From: Lineus longissimus
Taxonomy: Eukaryota; Nemertea; Pilidiophora; Heteronemertea; Lineidae
DNA length: 64,000 bases
NCBI RefSeq assembly: GCF_910592395.1
Contig: NC_088308.1
Span: 17,065,501-17,129,500, forward strand
Direction: 5' to 3'
Numbering within the stretch: the stretch's first letter is position 1; every line of letters begins with the position of its first letter. The position numbers were made by a program, and so were the translations under genes. This document shows, in pieces, positions 35,168 through 46,249 of this stretch. The notes under the pieces are model-generated. The model did no database searches. It saw nothing but the letters and a program-made list of their open reading frames with translations, and was not told the DNA's origin.

Positions 35168-35340
35168 GAATCGACCTTGATGCTCATATGCTGTTGTTGT
35201 TCAATATGTTAGATAAAGGAGAGAAGTTATGGGATCTATTCTGCTACGATATTCTCATCGCTGCAACTTTTTACTGAAGAATGGCATCCGCTTCTGTTAG
35301 GTCATCAGTTGCAACATCAGTGAACGGATTGACTCTCATT

Positions 35341-38300
35341 TCCCTCACCGTGCTGTGGGACAAGCAGCAGGACATAATCTGTCTCGGTGTGACTGTCTCA
35401 ACTCACCGAGGTGACGGAACTGCGGGGCAAACAGCAGGACAACGTTATGATAACAACAAGGATACCTTCAAAGCCTGACAGAATGCCAGACCAACACTTA
35501 CACCCTTGTGAATCCACTGCAACCTCTTCGCAGTCGTGGCCAACAGCCCCTTTGAGCAAATCCACCCTGGGCCACCCTATAGACGAAGTCCTTGTATGGA
35601 CCGCTCATCCCACTCCAACTTTCTACTGCGGCAAGGCTATGCCAGGACGCCAAAGGAACCATGATCGGGCTTTCAATCCAACTGATGTTGCAATTGAGCT
35701 GTTACAGGCGAAATGTATTCTTTGATTTCTCAATAAAACCGTAATTAACTCGCAGCTGACTTCCTGATCACTATTCTGCTGCATACGTCTGCACAACGGG
35801 GCAGTCAGCAGGACATCAAATCAAGCTAGATATGTGACTGTCTCCTCTCTCTTAACTGTAGATGTTGACAGGACATCGGGGTAGGGAGCAAGACAATAAT
35901 CTGGCTGGGTGTAGCTACTTATTTCTGTCACCGTCTTGAAATAAATCGGGCTGGGTGAGACTGACTATCTCATCTAGCTCTCTTACCTTGCTGATGGGAT
36001 GGCAAGACACTATCAGCTTAGATGTGCCTGTGTCATCCCTCTCACCACGTTGACATTACGGTGCGGCAGCCAGCAGGACATAATCGGTCTCGATGTGACT
36101 GTCTCAACTCTCTCACCATCTTGACTGCATGACAGGGCAGTCAGCAAGACGTAAACGTGCAGTGGAACAAGCAGTAGGACATAATCTATCTCGGTGTGAC
36201 TGTCTCAACTCTCACCGAGTTGACGGAACAGCGGGGCAAGCAGCAGGACATAATCGGGCTGGGTGTGACCGTCTCATGTCTCTCATCGTGTTGACTTGGC
36301 GGCGTGGCACTCAGTAGACCATGATCGGGCATGGTGTGTCTGTCTCATCTCTCTCACCGCAGCAGGCAGCAGGACATAATCGGGCTGGGTGTGACTGTCC
36401 CATATCTCTTACCCTGTTGACAGGACTGTGGGGCAGGCAGCAGGACATTATCGGGTTGGGACTGACTATCCATGTTTCTTACTGTGTTGACGGCACGTGG
36501 GGACAGGCAGCAGGACATAATCGGACCCGGTGTGACTGTCTCACGCTTCTCACTGAGTTGACAGGACCAGGACATAAAAGGGCCGATAGTGACTGTCTCA
36601 TGACTCTCAACGCATTAACAGGACGGTGTGACTGTTTCAAGTCTGTCACCATGTTACCTGGACGGCGGAGCAGGCAGCAGGACATAATCGGGCTGGTCGT
36701 GACTCTCTCATCTCACGCATTCTGTTGACCTAGCGGCGGGGCAGACAGCAGGACATTATCGGGTTCGATTTGACTGTCTCATCTCTCCCACCGTGTTGAG
36801 AGGCGGCGGGGCACTCCATAGAACATAGTCGGGCTGGGTGTGTCTATCTCAGCTCTCTCACCGCGGCAGTAATCAGGATATAATCGGGTTGGGACTGACT
36901 GTCTCATGTTTCTCACTGTCTTGACGGCACGTCGGGGTAGACAGCAGGACATAATTGGGCTGGGTGTAACTGTCTCATCTCTCTCACCGTGGAAACATAC
37001 TGTCGTAGCAGTCAGCAGGACGTAATCGGGCTTGGTGTGACTACCGTGTTGCCGGGACGGCGGGGCAGTCTACAAGACATAATCGGGCTGAGTGTGACTG
37101 TTTTATCACTCTGTCGACATGACGGTGGAACAGGTAACAGGACATAATCGGGCTGGGTGTGACTGTCTCATGACTGGGCGGCGGGGTTGGCCGAAGGACA
37201 TTATCAGGTTGAATTAATTTTGACTGTCCCATCTGTCTCACCGTATGGAGAGGACGGTGGGGCAGTCAGCTGAACACAATCGCTGGATGTGACTGTGTCA
37301 TCTCTCTTTCACTCTACTGACTGGACGTCGGGGCAGACAGCTGGACAAACCGGGCTGGGGGTGACGGTCCCATCTCTCTCAACGTGTTAACTGAACGACG
37401 GGGAAGGCAGCAGGACGTAACTGGGCTGGGTGTGACTGTCTCATTTCTCACCGTGTTGACAGACGGCGGGGCAGACAGCAGGACATAACCGGGCTGGGTG
37501 TGACGGTCCCATCTCTCTCAACGTGTTAACTGAACGCCGGGGAAGGCAGCAGGACGTAATTGGGCTGGGTGTGACTGTCTCATCTCTCTCACCAAGTTGA
37601 CAGGACGGCGGGGTAGCCAGCAGGACATAATTGGGCTGGATGTGACTGTCTCATCTTTCTCACCAAGTTGACAGGACGGCGGGGCAGTCAGCAGGACATA
37701 ATCGGGCTGAGAATGACAGTATCATCTCTCTCACCGTGTTGACAGGACAGTGGAACAGGTAGCAGGACACAATCGGGATGGGTGTAACTGTCAAATGTCT
37801 CTCATCGTGTTGGCGTCGGGTCAGCAAGCAGGACATAACCGGGCTGTGTGTGACGGTCCCATCTCTCTCACCGTGTTAACTGGACGGCGGGGCAGGCAGC
37901 AAGACGTAATCGGGCTGGGTGTGACTATCTCATTTCTCACCGTGTTGACGGGACGGCGGGGCAGTCAGCAGGACTTAACCGGGCTGTGTGTGACTGTCCC
38001 ATATCTCTTCCCCTGTTGACAGGACTGTGGGGCAGGCAGCATGACATTATCGGGTTGGGTCTCTCTCACCGTGTAAACTGGCCGTGGCGGGAGTCAGCAA
38101 GATGTAATTAGGCCGGGTGTGACTGTCTCACGCTTCTCACTGAGTTGACAGGACCAGGACATAATAGGGCCGATAGTGACTGTCTCATGTCTCTCACCGC
38201 GTTAACAGGACGGTGCGACTGTTTCATGTCTGTCGACATGTTGCCTGGACGGCGGAGCAGGCAGCAGGACATAATCGGGCTGGTCGTGACTCTCTCATCT

Positions 38301-39240
38301 CACGCATCATGTTGACTTAGCGGCGGGGCAGGCAGCAGGACATTATCGGGTTGGATTTAACTGTCTCATCTCTCTCCCACCGTGTTGAGAGGCAGCGGGG
38401 GCACTCCAAAGAACATAATCGGGCTGGGTGTGTCTATCTCAGCTCTCTCACCGCGGCAGTAAGCAGGACATAATCGGGTTGGGACTGACTGTCTCATGTT
38501 TCTCACTGTCTTGACGGCACGTCGGGGTAGACAGCAGGACATAATTGGGCTGGGTGTAACTGTCTAATGACAGGACGACGGGGCAGCCAGCAGGACATAA
38601 TTGGGCTGGGTGTAACTGTCTCATGACAGGACGACGGGGCAGCCAGCAGGACATAATTGGGCTGGGTGTAACTGTCTCATGACAGGACAGCGGGGCAGCT
38701 AACAGGACATAATTGGGCTTGGTGTGACTGTGTCACCTCTCTCTCACTGTGCTGACTAGACGTCGGGGCAGACAGCTGGACATAACCGGGCTGGGTGTGA
38801 CGGTTCACAGACGGTCCCATCTCTCTCACTGTGTTAACTGGACGGCGGGGAAGGCAGCAGGACGTAATTGGGCTGGGTGTGACTGTCTCATTTCTCACCG
38901 TGTTGACGGGACGGCGGGGCAGTCAGCAGGACATAACCGAGCTGTGTGTGACTGTCTCATCTCTCTCACCAAGTTGACAGGGCGGCGGGGCAGCTAACAG
39001 GACATAATTGGGCTGGATGTGACTGTGTCATCTCTCTCTCACTGTGCTGACTGGACGTCGGGGCAGCCAGCAAGACGTAATCGGACTGGGTGGGACTGTC
39101 TCATTTTTCTCACCGTGGACGACGGGGCACTCACGAGGACATAATCGGGCTGAGTGTGACTGTCTCATCTAATTCACCATGTTGACGGGACGGTGGGGCA
39201 ATCACCAGGACGTAATCGGGCTGGGTGCGACAGTATTTTT
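35341..39240. repeat. ~70-bp minisatellite array with higher-order structure
   Basis: Units of about 65-85 bp share GACGGCGGGGCAGTCAGCAG, GACATAATCGGGCTGGGTGT and GACTGTCTCATCTCTCTCAC, then CGTGTTGACAG. Two outlying units lie at 35341-35450, the main array runs from about 35791. Long blocks are themselves duplicated: 36540-36980 reappears at 38128-38564, about 1.59 kb away, with the same order of variant units. Short open frames on both strands here are by-products of the repeat. Confidence 0.95.
35451..35790. other. non-repeated insert between the first units and the main array
   Basis: About 340 bases that do not follow the 70-bp pattern. They contain AATAAA at 35732. An open frame across 35411-35725 starts in repeat sequence and shows no domain, so I do not call a gene. 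Confidence 0.4.
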
Positions 39241-39299
39241 TGTGTATTTCTCCAAATTTCCCTCCGTGTGTACCTCATCTGTGACTACCAAGTCTGATA

Positions 39300-40320
39300 A
39301 TGATCATGATTCATCTGATTGTACGTCATCCTCACTGGACTGATTGTGACTTCCCAATAGACTGATTGCGTCCTATACTGGATCGATTGTGACTATCAGT
39401 TGACTGGTCACTGGACTGATTGTGACTTCCCAATAGACTGATTGCGTCCTATACTGGATCGATTGTGACTATCAGTGGACTGGTCACTGGACTGATTGTG
39501 ACTTCCCAATAGACTGATTGCGTCCTATACTGGATCGATTGCGACTACCAGTGAACTGGATCTGTCAATGTCCATCTTACTAGTCTGATTGGCACTGATC
39601 AGTGGACTGATTTCCCTCCTCATTGAACAAATTGTGACATCACAAAGGTCATCTGATGGTGTCGTTTTCACTAGACTGATTGTGACTTCCGAATGAACTG
39701 ATTTGAATGCGTCTTGGTTACTGGCCATGGACTGATTACTTCCCACAATGGATTTAACATTATCATTGCCACTCAACTGATTATAAATGCCTGGTGGGCG
39801 GATTGTGTCCTTCTCTCAATGGACTGATTGTGACTTCTTAGTGGACTGATTGTGTCCTTCTCATTATATCGATTGTGCTACCCATTCACTGGATTGATCA
39901 GTGACGGCAAAGTGGGCTGATTGTGTCCTTCTCAATGGACTGATTGTGACTTCTGAGTGGACTGATTTTATCCTTGTCATTATATCGATTGTGCTGCCCA
40001 TTCACTGGATTGATCAGTGACATCAAAGTGGGCTGATTGTGTCCTTCTCAATGGACTGATTATGTCCTTCTCAATAGACTGATTGTGACTTCTGGGTGAA
40101 TTGACTGCATCCTTTTTCAACGGACTGCAGAATGTGACTGCCCTATGGCCATGGGCTGATTGTGTCCTTCACAATGGACTGAATGTGACTTCTTAGTGGA
40201 CTGATTGTGTCTTTCTAATAAATTGGACCGATTGTGACAGTCCCCGATTGTGTTCTCATTTGATTGATAGCGACAACCTGGTGGACTGATTGTGTCCTTC
40301 TTACTTGACTGATTTTGTAT
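39300..40320. repeat. second minisatellite block, GGACTGATTGTG units
   Basis: Built on a ~20-bp theme, TGGACTGATTGTGWCTTC, in longer units. At 39337-39550 a ~75-bp unit (TTCCCAATAGACTGATTGCG with GATCGATTGTGACTATCAGT) occurs nearly three times. Later units alternate TGTGTCCTTCTCAATGGAC and TGTGACTTCT. Different from the 70-bp array it adjoins. Confidence 0.9.
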
Positions 40321-40738
40321 TCCAACACTTCATTTGTCTTCCCCACTGGAGACCTCAGGCTTGAGCCCTCCACCCTGCCCAAAATTGCGTCGGATTCTTC
40401 TTACGTGAAGACTGCACCATCTCTTCAACAGACAGCATGACAGGAATTCCAATCATCAAGACTACACATGACACCACATCGCCGTCAAAATGACATCAAC
40501 ATTAATTGAATAAGTTCTTACAATAAAGCGTGTTCTTATTTCATTGCGATTTATACACATTACATGATACCATCAATAAAGGAAGAATAATGTTACCACA
40601 CTAAGTTAACAAGCTAACTGTAACTGTGATCATATAGGCTTCTACCATGAGTGTACATCCATCTGAACATGTACCTGAACATCTGTATAACAGGCCAATG
40701 AAAGCAAAAGTAATCATAACAGAAATGATGGCAGCAAC
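40321..40738. other. downstream flank of NAF1
   Basis: Noncoding. Presumably contains the NAF1 3' UTR (minus strand), but I see no clear AATAAA on that strand. Two AATAAA motifs on the plus strand (about 40522 and 40576) have no matching gene. Confidence 0.4.
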
Positions 40739-43700
40739 TTATTGTTGCCAGTTATAATAAGGCTGCGTATATTGTGGGAAGACTCCCGTTGCATACTGCA
40801 GAGCCTGTATTTGCCTCGGATCTACCAGTGCCATCTGGCCAGCGGTTGGTGACTGCTGCGTTGAATTTGTCTGGTTTGGGGGAGGCGGTGGGGGAAGATT
40901 CAGTAAATGGGGTGCCACACTAGTAGCCGTGTTTGCCTGGTGCAGAGCAGGGACACTTTGTTGCTGATATGACAGTTGTGGTGAGGTACTTGGCTGAGGA
41001 CTTTGCGTACCAGGCAAAAGATTAGCTACGAGTGGTGGTGTGCTACTTTTAGTGACAAACTGTGAATTCGTAACAACAGGCCGAGTTTGGTAATTATAAG
41101 GCGGTAAAAACGACACGGGAGCCTGCGGTAAAACTGCAGCACTGGCCGCTTGTTGTGCAGCTTGAGAAACAGTCAATTGTCCATTCGATTGTTGTGTTAT
41201 AGCCATAGAAGATGGCGGTGGTGCCCACATAACAGGATTATAAGCAACATTTGGCAATGCACTGCTCAAGGTTGGATAAACTTGGGCCTGGCCACCAAAT
41301 GGCGGTGGTGGTTGTCCAAAATTTGGTGGTGGCATTGGAACTGAAACTTGATACTGTCCAGCTGTTGGCATACGAGGTACCCATGCAGGTGGGGCAACTC
41401 TCTGTGTCCAATGACTTGGGGGAGGTAGACGCCCGAATGGTATCCTGGGAGCAGGTGATCTTGGTGGCGGTGGCGGTCGGAATGAGTGACCAGAATGTGA
41501 TCGTGGCCCTCGATATTGGTGCCCTTGTCTCGGCATTGGTCCCGTCCATGGATTACGGATATCTAGAAATCAAACAACACAAGTACATCTGTATTAGAAT
41601 AAATGTAATCGCGAAAGGATGGGTGCTAAAAAGGTTGGCTAAAAAGTTCAAGAGGTCCATGATCAACACAGATGTTGATCGAGTTCAGTTGTTAGACTTT
41701 TTGCAGATCATGAATAGACCTTGTTATGGGGTAGGCAAGTCTTTTGACTTGATAGCACCTGGCTTGAGATGATAACACCTACATGTTCAAACAAGCAGAG
41801 TGCGAGAAACTGGTCCACACTTACCTTTCACTCCTGGTTGCCAACTGGGTCCTCTTGGTGCATTTGGATCATTTTCTGGTGGCCTGTAAATAATATTTTT
41901 GAATGACAATCAAAACCACTGACCACCAGAGAAGGATAAGTAATCACATGAACATACTAATGATGAGAGAACAGGAGACAAGATTGAGGACATGTTGCAA
42001 CCAATGCCATCGATTATGAGACGTTTGAACTACAGTAGAACCTCTCTATTAAGGACACCTTCGGGACTAGCAAGTGTTGTCCTTAACAGAGACGTGTCCA
42101 GATTAGAGAGGTCAAATTGAATAGAAACTACCAATTTGGGACCAAAACTAGTGTCCTTAATAGAGAGATGTTGTCCTTAATAGAGAGGTGTCCGCTAAGG
42201 GAGGTTCCACTGTTCCACTTTTTAAACAAAACTAAAACAGCGATGTCCTAATAACAGTAAGAAATTGATGCATCCTTAACATAAACAAATATTCCACTTT
42301 TAACTGGTAACCTACATTTTACTTTCGGTGTTTGGTGAGACAACCCATACCTCCAGTTTGGTATAAATCCCTTGAACTTACCAGCTGTCCATTTTCATGT
42401 TCTTGCTTCTGTTTTTCTTCCCTCCAGCATTAGGGTCATCTCTGTCTCGATGCTTTGCTTTAGCCCGCCGTTCTCCCTCGTCATCCGAATAATCCAGATA
42501 CTGAAATCAAACACAATGCTGCCAATCAGAACAACAGACAGAGAGCCAAGTATTCTACATGAAAACCTCTTCGGTTTTGAATGAAGAAGTAAAACCAGCT
42601 ACAGTCACCAAGTTCATAGCTTAAGTTGTTCTGTAACAAGCCACTGTTTTGTCAATTGAACACAGACGACGAAAATGACGTACATTGTGGTATTGTATCT
42701 CAGACTCACCGTACTGTTGAGCAAATAACTTTATTCAAACGAAATGACTAACTGGCCAATGTAATGCACATGCTTCATACATGTAACACCTACCCTATCC
42801 GGAGGTTCGTTGTTATTCTCCCAAGATGCATCAGACCCTCTCAACCTGAAGAAAAAAATAAGGTTTACGTTGATATATTTTTCAAAGAAGTTACCATCAC
42901 TGAGAAATTAGTGTTTTTTCCAAAACCAGCACATCCTGGCCAGCGCACTTGAATAAAACTTCGTCGTCCTGGACCAAGTTCAATTCCAAGGGAAATACAA
43001 AATGGTTGATATTTCTTAATTCACGTCGTCACCTTAAATTTTATACTGGGGGACCATAACACAGGCACTTCAGCCACAAACTTTTTCATTTATTCAACAC
43101 CTTGTCCAATATTGTACACAAGACCTGAAGAGCCACATCCACCTTTCAAGCTGAAGACGATCACTTACGCTTTCAACTGTTCCACAAAGACAAAATGTGT
43201 GTACTCGGACATCTTTGGGGCACAAAATACGACCAGGCCTATTTCAATATTCTTTGTCTTCATATGTTCATCAGAGTTGAAGCGCATTGTGTACATTGGA
43301 GATGTCACGCGTCCAAAAGTTTCAAAGACCTAGAATTGAGATAGAGCATTAAAACCTACATTCAGGGGCAGATGACATCACCTCAGCTTGTGTTTATCCC
43401 ATTATACACACCAATGGCTATCTTGATTAAGATTGGCTATTTGGAATTGTACCCAGCCTGTCCCCAACCGCATGTGACTGTCCCTTAAAGCCTTTTGTGA
43501 AATACGAGCACACCTATTTCTTCCATTATCTCCTGGTGTCATTTAGGATCATCTTCTGTGCGACATGCGCCTGGTTTTGCTGTGACGGGTCACAATTACA
43601 AATTACAAATTTTTAAATACAATTACAAATTACAAATTTTTAACGAACAGCATAGGCCTTTAAGGAGTGTGCAGTGAGAGTTACTATCATAACTCAATAA

Positions 43701-45329
43701 GTCAGAAGAACTATGCGTTCAGCAGAAACATCCAACTCACCTGGCCCAATGGTTCTCTTTTTTCATTAAAAAGAATGGAGTCGACATTGAGAGCTGGCGT
43801 ATCAGGAATAGCTTGGATCACCGCTGAAATAGTAATGAGAAGAACAGATCAGATGTCTTTTCAAGGAAACCTGTAACGCACGCTTATACAATCGGAGTTT
43901 TGAAAGGCTCGGTACAAACCCAAGGCAGGAAGAGGTTCTTTTCATAAATCGGAACAATTATGAGAACAACAGACCCTGGCACAGCACTAACTTTATATTC
44001 ATCCCATCCAATAAACAATTTCACCATACAAACAGTCATTGAGTCTGGCATATCTACAAGTACTTACCAAGTAATCCGACAATCTGTGCCACCTTTCCAA
44101 TCTCTGCCATCTCGACACTACTGTCAACCTCAATGTGTAGGTCTTCAATTGGTGGGAGGTCCTGAAAGAGATAATGGATGCTCTTCAATGGTCGACAAAT
44201 TTTCCCTTCCTGTATGCTCAACAGAGATAGCAACAATAGTGCCGGTACAAGTTTCCCTGTTTCACAGCCGAGAAGACTTTTAAAACTACCGAGCCTGGCT
44301 GCTACGGCACAAAATCCAAATCTAAGAGGCCATAGAAACAGGACGTTTTACCACCAGTGTTTGGAGACACTTCTTCACGAACCAAGCTGTTGACAAATGG
44401 AACAAGCTGCCTGAAAAAATGGTCAGGCGGATGGCCCCGCCGAATGTTTTAGAGAAGCTGGACCAACACTGGTTACTGGTCAAAGACATTAACTCTATTG
44501 AGACAGACATGGCAGATTAAGCACATATGTAGGAAGTACTGGTAATATTTAAGAAGACGAGGCAAGTAAATCTTTGATCCATTACCTCTATAAGCAGTTC
44601 TCCTTTCGTCTTGGTCACATTGATGACTGGTTCGCGTTTATTTGGCTTGTTATCATTTTGATTCTTTGCCTTGTTTTTCTTTGCGTCCTCCTCAGATTCA
44701 CCTCCCGATTCAGCTGGGGCGCTCAGGACACTACTCTCATCTGAACTACTGCTCTCACTATCCGATTCATTCTCGGAGTCGGATCCACTAAGAAATGGGT
44801 CCCTCATTCTGTAGGCATTGTCTACGTCAGCCAAAGTCTTACAATCTTGAATGATTTCAATGTTTTTAGCGTCTTTCAAAGCTTTGTCACTCCCACAGTT
44901 CTCAGGGGTTTGGTTGGTTGCACTCATTTCACCATTACCAGCTTGTAGAGAACTTTCAGACATGGACTCAATAGTTATGTGGTCTCCCTTATTGTCATGA
45001 TGATCAGATGAACCCACTACATGATTTTCACCTTTTTCAGTACAATCCGTTTTGGGCTGATTAAATGTAAGTATCTGATTTACTTTATTGTTTAAAGTAC
45101 AGGATTCAATCAGTTGCCCATCATTGTCAATGGGACCCTCACCAAGGGGATCAAGTTTGTGTTTATCCTCTAGAGCATCAACCCCGCCGGATGAGACAAT
45201 TGAGGACTCAAGAGCTTCCATTGGCTGATCAGTTGACATGGTAGCTGGCGTATTCATTGTCTTCTTGTCATTGTCCGATGTGTTACAACCACTATCAGTT
45301 TCATCAATTACTGTCCATTCAGCGTCCAT
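40739..45329 (-). CDS. NAF1: H/ACA ribonucleoprotein assembly factor NAF1, 711 aa
   Basis: Coding exons (minus): 45329-44586, 44161-44068, 43823-43741, 43329-43169, 42845-42794, 42500-42382, 41883-41825, 41562-40739. Splice sites and phases all agree, giving 711 residues. NAF1 binds dyskerin and helps load new H/ACA snoRNPs and telomerase RNA before being exchanged for GAR1. The conserved core is at residues ~235-360: TKTKGELLIE, DLPPIEDLHI, EIGKVAQIVG, ALNVDSILFNEKREPLGQVF, then TFGRVTSPMYTMRFNS. This is the GAR1-like beta-barrel. Residues 1-230 are acidic and Ser-rich (SGSDSENESDSESSSSDESS), and 420-711 are Pro/Gln/Gly-rich low complexity. Both disordered arms are usual in the family, but this protein is clearly longer than human NAF1 (494 aa). 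The order of small exons with phase changes across the core is intact. Confidence 0.95.
42032..42213. repeat. fold-back repeat copy in a NAF1 intron
   Basis: Begins ACAGTAGAACCTCTCTATTA, has GGACACCTTCGGGACT, TAGAGAGGTCAAATTGAATA and GGGACCAAAACTAGTGTCC, and ends TAAGGGAGGTTCCACTGT. Full-length member, ~180 bp. Confidence 0.9.
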
Positions 45330-46249
45330 GCTTCTCTCAATGTAATTCTATTGGATAGTCCGCCAGGGCATCAGAACCTATAAAAGTTAAGTATCATTTT
45401 AAATACCATTGTCTTGACAGCATCATCACATTCACAATGTCCTGACAACGTGACAGGACACAACATCACTAAGGTTTGACAATCATCACAGGTTGCGGTG
45501 CTGACTGATTCTATCTAATCGCAGGCACCAGCAACGAGTCCCTCCGTTTGCTCCGGACTATATAGTTCGCAGCAAAGAATCATAGACGAATTCGAAGAAG
45601 ATGAATCAGTGCCAAAACCTGGCCCATACACTCCGGACGCAGTGGACCGGCCTCATTCCTAACGCTAAGGAGACCAAATTAGGATAACGCAATGGGTTGC
45701 CTTGGGAGTCTATGGAAGGCTTTTATTTTTATAATAAATTATTAGACCTACTTAGGCCTAGTTGATAGGTAGGCAAACCATGTAAACAAAACAGAAATTA
45801 TTATCTAAAGCCCTGCCTAACGTTTAACAATGCATCAAGTACTTATTTGTCAATATGTTGATCGACAGGTTAGAAATAAATGGAAGAAGACAGTCAAACC
45901 TCAAAATTGCCATGTGCTTGCCATGTGTATCTGTTTTGAGGTCAAAGTGCAAGGCTAACCGGAACTAGTTTATGGAAATCAATTTTCACATAAATAAACA
46001 TGTTTTAATGCGTATTTTTTAAGGAATTATTACTAAATAGCTTCTTAATGATTGGTTCCAGCTAGATAATTGTGAGCTATACTAAAAGCAGGGTCTATAT
46101 TGACAAAATTGGAACATTTTTACCTGCCTCATTCACGAAAGGTCAAGTTTTACGCATGCGCAAAACGACTTCCTCTTACATGTGCAAAAATCCAGAAACG
46201 TATTTTAACTATCACTTTTCCACTGTTTGAAAAGAACTCCTCTGATAAA
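45330..46249. promoter_or_regulatory. NAF1/TIMM23 intergenic region, possible bidirectional promoter
   Basis: The two start codons are 920 bases apart on opposite strands. A splice acceptor on the minus strand just 5' of the NAF1 exon (near 45375) suggests a noncoding NAF1 leader exon, which would put the two transcription starts closer still. No TATA box is obvious. Shared promoter activity is inference. Confidence 0.4.

Larger units (their letters stand above)
33685..35340 (+). other. VDAC 3' UTR region
   Basis: Noncoding sequence following the stop codon. AATAAA at 35162-35167 would give a 3' UTR of about 1.5 kb; a second AATAAA is at 35732-35737. A small MITE (35011-35088) lies inside. 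Confidence 0.5.

Noticed and set aside
36129-38997. Many overlapping open frames on both strands, up to 135 codons
   Set aside because: They follow the minisatellite period, have repetitive sequence in every frame and no splice or domain support.
35800-40320. Regular repeats that could suggest a CRISPR array
   Set aside because: Units are tandem and continuous with no unique spacers, and the surrounding genes are spliced animal genes.
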